15,331 nucleotides of DNA, taken from positions 333,851 to 349,181 of the forward strand of contig NW_019091447.1 in assembly GCF_001949145.1 (NCBI RefSeq). The letters are read 5' to 3'. Of this stretch, positions 10,701 to 15,331 are shown in pieces. The DNA comes from Acanthaster planci. Lineage: Eukaryota > Echinodermata > Asteroidea > Valvatida > Acanthasteridae. Position numbers and translations under genes: made by a program. Position 1 is the stretch's first letter. Each line of letters begins with the position of its first letter. The notes under the pieces were generated by a model. The model made no database searches. It was not told the origin of the DNA and was given only the letters and a program-made list of their open reading frames with translations.

Positions 10701-13700
10701 TTTTTCTAACGCTAAGCAATTTAAGACTTTTTTTGTCAGGATTGGAGCTATTGTGATCTACGAAATCAAGGAGGGATCCAGAGCCAAAATTTCGCAGGGG
10801 CAGGCCAAGCTTGATTTATAGAGATGGGACGAACAATATGGACAAATATTTCCTGTAACCTTTTATGGTCGTTTTGTTGAGGAGGTGACAGTTTTGTGGC
10901 TTCTTTCACGCTTTTTGAAAGGACAATAACAAACAAACAAACAAACAAACAAACAAACAAACAAACAAAGAATTCCACCCTCTGTCGGTGTTGCCCAAAA
11001 CAAATTAATAGACTCTTTTGGAGGAGGTGGCCTATAATGCCACGCCCACCTTTAGTGTAGAATAATGTAAGCCTTTCATTTTTATCTAGCGCACTGAATA
11101 TGAAATCGCCCGTAGGGAACATCAGTGTATGTGACACCTACGAAACTGGCATATTCCGGTTCCATCTGACTGATACTGTTCGAGGCACAAGCCGCTTCGG
11201 CAGGACCCTGTGATAGCGTCACACGGCGTGTCATCCTTACAGTAACACGCCTTACTGCAGTCTTCACCAAAGTAACCAGAATCACACTGCCCTGTAAACA
11301 AACAGAACAAATGGTATAACGATAAAAGTTGCCGTCTTACGTGAAAATCACACCTCCAATCCTTTTAAATTTATACTACCGCTCGTTTACAATCATTGAT
11401 GCAATACAAGCGAGTCACAATAGTGCGCCACCAAGAGTTTGCAACTCATTGGCCAATCAGAACGCGCGAAATTTGTCGACCCTTTCCAAACGCGCAACTC
11501 TTGGTGGCTCACTATTGTGAAACGGCCGTATTTAATAGGTGATCGCTCCCCTCCACTGAGTGCTTCAATAGCCAATTTTGTTCGAAAATCTCGCACCTTC
11601 CTCTAACCGTCCAAATGAGCTCACCCTGCAAGTGTTGAAGCCCATCATCCACTTCTTAAGCCCCTTTAAAGAACAATGCATATATTATTCGAAACGTCGA
11701 GTCCAAACAACTGCTCCTACTTCAAAACAACTCAAAAACGACTCAAAAAAGTGGAAATGTCTATGATGTTACCGCGGGCCGTTCTCACCCTTCCCCCTTG
11801 GGTTCGATCTGCAGAAGCCATCCATAACAATTATTTCAATTATGAAAATACTTGGCTACATTGTTGTAAGCTTATGGAATTATGGAAATAAATGTAAGGG
11901 AATAAATACGTGCTTGACCGGTCTTAAACGTGCATGAAGGCACCTGTCCATATGCATATCAAACGCAAACCACACGTGTGCGATTATGCCAACGGAATTG
12001 ATTTTGTGTCTGTGAACATAAAACGCATGAACGCATCGTGTACGGAACGCACCAAAATCCCTTCATATGGAAAGGCACCTTGAGACTGGCTCAGGAGAAT
12101 CGACGCGATTATCATTCATCCTCCTGAACTAATTTCCCCCAAGCGGGTTTTTACGCAGGGGGCATTACTAAATTGCAGTGGGTTTTATCAAATGATACAT
12201 GGCCAAGTTGCGTTCTTAAAAAGGGAAACAAACTGTCGAAGGTACATTTGAATGCTTATTGAATCAATTTTTACCGTGCAAACCTTCGTACAATTATTAC
12301 AAGATGTTAGGGCATGATGTTAGATAACAATACCAAGGGCTAGTAAATACAAAAGAGGATTACATCCTTCTCTGGAAGCTCAACAAATTTCGGTGATATT
12401 TGTTGTGACGTTGCTACGTAGACTGCTTGCCAAAATGGCAAATAATGAGAGGTATTAAGGTGCAAACTAAGACGTCTTATGTAACAAAGACAGACCTAGC
12501 AAATATCCATCGTATCTTGATGCGAATGAATGAGTGAATTGAAAGATCAAGTGACATTTTGTCTTACATGACACGCAGGTGGATCCTGGGGCACATCTTC
12601 CACTGCAGTACCCAGTGTGCTTGTCACAGGCTGCCTTGCCGTTGCAATGGCACATGCTGGCGCAGTTGAGTCCATAATAACCAACAGGGCAGACGTCTGG
12701 TACTGCAGGAAAAGTACAGCCACTCATTTATTGCGACTTGGTAAGTGTTAGACCCTATGATTAACTTGAGCTTCACCCACTGCAGCCATTAACTACATGA
12801 GAATACCCTTTTCAAGGAACTGTGCTTAAAATGTGAAATCCTGTTGATTATATGGGCGTTGATGTGGCTGTATTCAAAACCGTTTAAAATACGTATACCA
12901 AGCACGAAATGGAACAGAGGGGTACCCCCCAACAAGTCCCATCCCTTCACACACTCCAGCGTATTGTCACTTAACACATCCCCCTAGATGTCTGAAAAGA
13001 ATTCCTGAGATAACAGTATAACAATGACCAACACAAAGGGGGGGTTCCCTCTGTCCCATAGTTTGCTGCATATGAAGATACGTATACAAGGATTCCACTT
13101 ATTATTCTCCCTTCTCTGTTCTTCTTCGAAGTCTTTCTTTACATAATATTACATGTATTACATTGTGTGTTTTCTCTTTTACTCACTTTGGCAGTTAGTT
13201 CCCAGCCAACCGTCTGTGCAGCCACCAAAGTTGCATACTCCCGTCGTTGAGTTACATCCGTTATCAGCGAACATACAGTGACATTCTTGAAGACAATCGG
13301 CACCAAATCTTCCAGTAGGACAACCTTTCAGAAAAAGCATCGGCAAATAATGAACATTTTGGACGTTCCTGGGTTTTTACTACTCGTATAATGCAGGGAA
13401 ATATAATTGAGAAAAATACGCTAAGTGAACTTCACGTGAAATGTAAGCTTTTCAATTACGAAAAGGTCCAACAGACTATTTTGCAACACTGTGTTTTTTT
13501 TTTCAAATTGGCAAAAGTAGCAGCTAGTGTTTCATTCGTACCGTCATGCACAGCGGTACCAGGTTCGCTGTATAAGCTTACCAATTAATTATCGTGCATT
13601 TTTTCTGGTTTACTCCCCACACAATGTTTCATCTTAGTTAAAATTGCTCAGTTCAAATCAAAAACGTCACATTGAAACCAATAGCATCTTCTAGAATCAT

Positions 13701-15331
13701 AACCTAACACACGCCTTTCCTCGACTCTAGGAAAAACTGTCAGTTACTTTTTGTTCGGATCTGGTTGTTTGCTCTATGGGAACATTTGTCAAAAAATTGA
13801 AAAGTCAAGTGTGTTTACTGTAAGTAGCTTTTGGAGGTTCAACGTTTGATTGAGCAGACCACACAGGATACAAATTTACTTGTCTTTCAGCAGTCACTGA
13901 TCTTTTTTGATGATGTAAAGTAATGCGAGCACGGTCATTTTAATGTGCAATTTTATCTCTTAAATAATTTCTTATTTTAGTGATTTTGGTTTGTAACCTT
14001 TCAATGTCTTTTTATTAATTATTTTATTTTAACAATTTTTTTATGTGGGACTGAATGCCTGTGGGCAACAGTGATTACGTTCACTTTCCTCAGTTCCTGT
14101 CATTGTGTGTTCTTCTTTATTTGTTTTTAATGGTGGCAAATAAATAAAATAATGATAATAATAATAATCATGGCAAAATGACCAGACGCCCAATGACTCA
14201 TTTTGCCTTTTTAGTTCATCAAGGAAGACGTGCATTGCCCTTGCCCAATCATGTAAGCTTCATGTCATTTTAATTTAAACTGAATTACTTTACACATACC
14301 AGATGAACACCCACTGCCATAACGACCACTGATGCAGCTGATACCAAACGGATCTGGTAAACTGAACTGAACGAAGTTACAAGAGCTGCCGAAGAGATTC
14401 CTTCCCCCGCATCTGAATTCACAATTCCAGCCAAATGAATAAGCTGGACAGGCTGTTGGAATTGAATTTTCATCAGAGGAAATGTAAGGTGACACATTTC
14501 AGACCAATGACTCAACTGTGGATATTTTTATATATCAACTTGACTCGATCTAATCCCAAAGCCGAAGTGCAGGCCTGAACACACTTGGTATAGGAGCTTC
14601 TCACTATCACTGTCATGCACACGGGCCTAGTGCCCTACTTTAGCACATCACAGACCCACAACAGTACGCAGAGGACGTTAAAATAACCGAATATGACTCC
14701 AAACAAACAATAATTGGTAACATTTGTGTCCGATCGGTTGGATCGAACATATTCCTGTCAAAATCGTTTTGACGGACAGACACAAGAGGCCGATATACAG
14801 TCTTACCTGTGACACAGTTTGGTCCCTTAAATCCTGGTGGACAGATGCACTTTCCTGTCTTATCATCACACACTCCTCCATTGTAGCACATATCACACAA
14901 GTCAGTACATGTCGGAGGACCCCACTTGCCGGCAACACAGCCTGTTATGTGGTAGAAAACATCACTGAAGATGGAAACTCATTTGCGACGAGATATTCCC
15001 TTTTTTCACTAGGTGTAATGTGATATATGACTGGTTCCCTGCTTATTGGGTCAATTAAAGTCACCCAATAAGGCATCGCAAAAGAAAATAAATGTTGACT
15101 CTTAGATTTTCATCAGAATAGACTATTATGATGATAGCTGTATCACGCATAAAGTGGTCATGGATATGTACACCTCTGATGTCTTTTAATTGGAATAGCA
15201 TTTTCTTTCAAGGGGAACGACCCCTTTGTTGCGCTGTTTCATATTTTCCCAACAGAAAACTTCTTGCTCAAAGAATTTATTGGTTACTGTTTTGTGTATT
15301 TCATGATTACCTACCTCTAACAATGAGCCTA
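4707..15331 (-). CDS. Tie-like: Tie-like receptor tyrosine pseudokinase, 3' part of a multi-exon gene
   Basis: Single-pass membrane receptor, reconstructed by joining 17 exon pieces: 15331-15315, 14941-14807, 14452-14300, 13324-13187, 12702-12568, 11291-11142, 10494-10177, 10019-9856, 9340-9067, 8147-8037, 7617-7451, 6907-6791, 6540-6470, 6261-6221, 5854-5758, 5300-5195 and 4781-4707. All junctions have GT/AG ends and compatible phases, giving 755 uninterrupted residues before TAG. Residue numbers here count from the first full codon in the window. The Tie assignment rests on LIVRGC...KWGPPTC at the start of EGF 1, DDKTGKCICPPGFKG within it, and LPDPFG in EGF 2, all of which match vertebrate Tie receptors. 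Vertebrate Tie proteins bind angiopoietins; the ligand here is unknown. The kinase domain (about 459-728) lacks catalytic residues. The N-terminus lies outside the window. The exon model is not transcript-checked. Confidence 0.9.
5195..5300 (-). CDS. Kinase C-terminal lobe exon of the Tie-like receptor
   Basis: Residues 696-731, phase 2 to phase 0; acceptor TATATAG, donor CAG|GTGGGT. It encodes YGLMQQCWQENPKDRPPF, the CW...RP signature of subdomain XI, and then KKVASILEGMAKGHKQQ. Reading through the donor would add 12 residues and stop at TAG (5158-5156), a possible alternative ending. The spliced form joins the tail exon in phase 0 across intron 5194-4782. Confidence 0.91.
5758..5854 (-). 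CDS. Kinase C-lobe exon (GATPYAG to CNDE) of the Tie-like receptor
   Basis: Residues 664-695 plus two bases; acceptor GTACAG, donor GAAAT|GTAAGT. It encodes GATPYAG, then FENGYRLPKPDSCNDE, corresponding to GGTPY...LPQGYRLEKPLNCDDE in TIE2. The phase-2 end completes an isoleucine with the C at the start of the next exon. The following intron (5757-5301) shows nothing recognised. Confidence 0.92.
6221..6261 (-). CDS. 41-base kinase subdomain IX exon of the Tie-like receptor
   Basis: Residues 650 (third base) to 663 plus one base; acceptor GATACAG, donor GTGG|GTAAGT. It encodes WSFGILLWEISSVG, the hallmark of receptor tyrosine kinase subdomain IX. Phases 2 and 1 match the exon ends on each side (GT|T for valine, G|GC for glycine). 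The exon is too short to show as a long open frame and was found by motif and phase. The following intron (6220-5855) holds nothing recognised. Confidence 0.9.
6470..6540 (-). CDS. Kinase P+1 loop exon of the Tie-like receptor
   Basis: Residues 627-649 plus two bases of V650; acceptor TGTAACAG, donor GATGT|GTAAGT. It encodes PPPRWMALESLKTNTFTSKSDV, matching the RWMA-ES substrate loop and the TxxSDV start of subdomain IX. The activation segment upstream is proline-rich (LFPPPRW), where Tie has GRLPVRW. At 71 bases it is short, but it splices in phase with both neighbours (intron after it 6469-6262). Confidence 0.92.
6791..6907 (-). CDS. Kinase catalytic-loop and DFG exon, degenerate at catalytic positions
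   Basis: Residues 588-626, phase 0 to phase 0; acceptor TTCCTCAG, donor AAG|GTAATT. It reads V-I-H-R-K-V-A-A-A-S where active receptor kinases have IHRDLAARN, and K-I-S-G-F-G-L-A-R where they have KIxDFGLAR. The catalytic base aspartate is lysine (K592), the tyrosine-kinase arginine is alanine (A596), the metal-binding asparagine is serine (S597) and the DFG aspartate is glycine (G610). The reading frame and splice sites are intact, so this is a functional-looking exon of a pseudokinase and not a decayed copy. Confidence 0.93.
7451..7617 (-). CDS. Kinase hinge and helix E exon of the Tie-like receptor
   Basis: Residues 532-587, phase 1 to phase 0; acceptor ATCAG preceded by TA dinucleotides, donor GGG|GTACGT. 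It encodes the hinge (LYVALEYLSNGDL), a short glycine-rich kinase insert (RGARPDGGVGQSS) and helix E (LLQFAFDVAKGMQHI). The insert is shorter than that of TIE2. The donor is followed directly by intron sequence, and the frame resumes at VIHRK in the next exon. The intron (7450-6908) shows nothing else. Confidence 0.92.
7624..7635. repeat. (TA)6 microsatellite at a splice acceptor
   Basis: Six TA units end seven bases from the start of the 7617-7451 exon, where the pyrimidine tract of the acceptor would normally sit. Confidence 0.8.
8037..8147 (-). CDS. Kinase helix C exon of the Tie-like receptor
   Basis: Residues 495-531, phase 1 to phase 1; acceptor TTTCTCAG, donor GAAG|GTTGAG (a weaker donor). 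FLEEYRTLKDIGTHPNIVRM is the classic helix C to beta 4 segment of receptor tyrosine kinases. By alignment with FAGELEVL in TIE2, E508 is the salt-bridge glutamate and is retained. The intron after it (8036-7618) ends in a TA repeat beside the next acceptor. Confidence 0.92.
8796..8965. mobile_element. MITE-like fold-back element in a kinase intron
   Basis: Arms of 33 bases, 8796-8828 and 8933-8965, are inverted complements with 29 of 33 matches (core CGTGATTCGGG). Weaker similarity extends outward through ACTAAA on each side. The interior of about 104 bases encodes nothing. This is the form of a non-autonomous DNA transposon remnant or fold-back element; target-site duplications were not evident. 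Confidence 0.6.
9067..9340 (-). CDS. Juxtamembrane and kinase glycine-loop exon of the Tie-like receptor
   Basis: Residues 404-494, phase 0 to phase 1; acceptor AATAG, donor CAGG|GTAAGT. Residues 404-447 form an acidic cytoplasmic juxtamembrane segment with three tyrosines: Y406 in YDNP, Y424 in GYDDV and Y441 in YEEV. The kinase N-lobe follows, with the glycine loop GTGHFGEV at 467-474 and the ATP-contacting lysine in AAVK at K491. ATP-binding elements are therefore intact although later catalytic residues are not. The following intron (9066-8148) carries the 8796-8965 fold-back element. Confidence 0.93.
9856..10019 (-). CDS. Transmembrane exon of the Tie-like receptor
   Basis: Residues 349-403, phase 1 to phase 0. 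The chosen acceptor is CCACAG at 10020-10021, behind a pyrimidine-rich tract (about 10038-10053); a second AG ten bases downstream would also keep the frame but lose three residues. Residues about 356-375 are almost entirely I, V, L and A, giving one membrane helix, followed by a basic stop-transfer stretch (RFRRFSKRLRPK). Donor CTG|GTAATT. The intron after it (9855-9341) shows one exon-like open stretch that cannot be joined in frame. Confidence 0.9.
10177..10494 (-). CDS. Fibronectin type III domain exon of the Tie-like receptor
   Basis: Residues 243-348, phase 1 to phase 1; acceptor TACCAG, donor CAAG|GTGAGA. The 106 residues form one FN3 unit: PPKVEV opening strand, ATVRWEAW core tryptophan, GDGPVIEYTIYRS, and the closing TVYNFSVAAVREGDGGEG with the conserved tyrosine. 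The GEGxEG turn recalls the first FN3 of vertebrate Tie receptors. Vertebrate Tie proteins have three FN3 repeats; only this one is visible here, directly before the membrane exon. Confidence 0.93.
10930..10969. repeat. (CAAA)10 microsatellite
   Basis: Ten CAAA tetramers in the intron between EGF 5 and the FN3 exon. Translated on the minus strand it gives a spurious repeated FVCL peptide. Confidence 0.95.
11142..11291 (-). CDS. EGF-like domain 5 exon of the Tie-like receptor
   Basis: Residues 193-242, phase 1 to phase 1. The acceptor follows a T-rich tract (TTTACAG) and the preferred donor is TTTC|GTAGGT. It reads Q-C-D-S-G-Y-F-G-E-D-C and continues with six more cysteines. The final segment, LCLEQYQSDGTGIC, is long and unlike the usual PGF/GWxG close. 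An alternative donor four bases further (TAG|GTGTCA) would break the phase with the next exon, so it is not favoured. The intron after it (11141-10495) holds the (CAAA)10 repeat. Confidence 0.87.
11415..11520. mobile_element. short fold-back (MITE-like) element in an EGF intron
   Basis: Arms 11415-11439 and 11496-11520 are 25-base inverted complements with one mismatch (TCACAATAGTG, then GCCACCAAGAGTT after one variable base). The 56-base centre has a CATTGGCCAAT palindrome and CG-rich words. It has no coding capacity and no obvious target-site duplication. The form fits a very short non-autonomous DNA element or a structured hairpin. Confidence 0.65.
12568..12702 (-). CDS. EGF-like domain 4 exon of the Tie-like receptor
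   Basis: Residues 148-192, phase 1 to phase 1; acceptor CTGCAG, donor TCAT|GTAAGA. It reads P-D-V-C-P-V-G-Y-Y-G-L-N-C and then a cysteine-rich body. The last loop, RCAPGSTC, has five residues between cysteines, where about eight (PGWxGxxC type) are usual, so the module is slightly shortened. The 1,276-base intron after it (12567-11292) contains the 11415-11520 fold-back repeat and nothing else recognised. Confidence 0.9.
13187..13324 (-). CDS. EGF-like domain 3 exon of the Tie-like receptor
   Basis: Residues 102-147, phase 1 to phase 1; acceptor AAAG, donor CAAA|GTGAGT. It starts G-C-P-T-G-R-F-G-A-D-C and ends CTDGWLGTNCQ, a standard EGF close. The cysteine pattern is of the eight-cysteine MEGF/laminin-like kind. 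The intron after it (13186-12703) contains a run of seven G at 13038-13044 and a small KpnI-type palindrome near 12919-12928, but no exon signal. Confidence 0.9.
14300..14452 (-). CDS. EGF-like domain 2 exon of the Tie-like receptor
   Basis: Residues 51-101, phase 1 to phase 1; acceptor CAACAG, donor CTG|GTATGT. It begins A-C-P-A-Y-S-F-G and contains SLPDPFGISC, the counterpart of the LPDPYGCSC element peculiar to the second EGF repeat of Tie receptors, which makes it the strongest family marker here. Six cysteines are present. The following intron (14299-13325) is AT-rich, with a short AAT run near 14150-14168, and I see no coding signal in it. Confidence 0.92.
14807..14941 (-). CDS. EGF-like domain 1 exon of the Tie-like receptor
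   Basis: Residues 6-50, phase 1 to phase 1, with a CAG acceptor and the donor CAG|GTAAGA. Eight cysteines fit an extended EGF module. The stretch GVCDDKTGKCICPPGFKG closely resembles the first EGF repeat of vertebrate Tie receptors, as does the KWGPPTC at the start. The module would be extracellular. The intron that follows (14806-14453) shows no further exon or repeat. Confidence 0.92.
15315..15331 (-). CDS. 3' end of the exon preceding EGF 1 (partial, cut by window edge)
   Basis: Seventeen bases read R-L-I-V-R and then the first base of a glycine codon, followed by the donor GAG|GTAGGT in phase 1. The next exon begins in the matching phase with C-V-A-G-K-W-G. In vertebrate Tie receptors the second Ig-like domain ends in LIVR immediately before the first EGF cysteine, so this is most likely the end of an Ig-type exon. 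Only its tail is visible. The following intron (15314-14942) shows nothing I recognise. Confidence 0.7.

Noticed and set aside
10766-11137. Minus-strand open frame with repeated FVCL
   Set aside because: The repeat is a translation of the (CAAA)10 microsatellite in an intron; flanking residues match no family.
14724-15023. 99-codon plus-strand open frame
   Set aside because: It is antisense to the EGF 1 exon and has no features of its own.

Overview
The window looks like nuclear DNA of an animal. It carries short symmetric exons separated by 150-1,300 base introns with GT/AG ends, plus interspersed fold-back repeats. No operon-like layout, rRNA or tRNA is visible. The main gene belongs to the Tie (angiopoietin receptor) branch of the receptor tyrosine kinases. 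The repeat-rich gaps and simplified domain order suggest an invertebrate deuterostome (lancelet, hemichordate or echinoderm). The taxon is an inference that the sequence alone cannot settle.

The minus strand from 15331 down to 4707 holds the 3' part of this gene. Seventeen exon pieces were placed by matching splice sites, intron phase and family motifs. They join into one open frame of 755 residues ending in TAG. Order from the N-terminal side: the last codons of an immunoglobulin-type exon (cut by the window edge), five EGF-like exons, one fibronectin type III exon, a transmembrane exon, a juxtamembrane plus glycine-loop exon, seven further kinase exons, and a 24-residue C-terminal tail exon. 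The first exon and signal peptide lie beyond the right edge.

The most notable feature is in the kinase domain. The fold-defining motifs are intact (glycine loop, ATP-binding lysine, helix C glutamate, RWMA-ES, DVWSFG, CW-RP). The catalytic aspartate of HRD is lysine, the RN that ends the catalytic loop is AS, and the DFG aspartate is glycine. The receptor is therefore predicted to be a catalytically dead Tie-like pseudokinase that still has tyrosine docking motifs in its juxtamembrane region and tail.

The left third (1-4700) is mostly non-coding. It holds G-rich palindromes, a 13-bp hairpin and a 33-base minisatellite. On the minus strand at 1237-1180 there is a short exon encoding a signal peptide, ending in a phase-1 donor. 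This is probably the start of a second secreted or membrane protein gene in the same orientation, running off the left edge. Introns of the receptor gene carry two fold-back (MITE-like) elements and a (CAAA)10 microsatellite.
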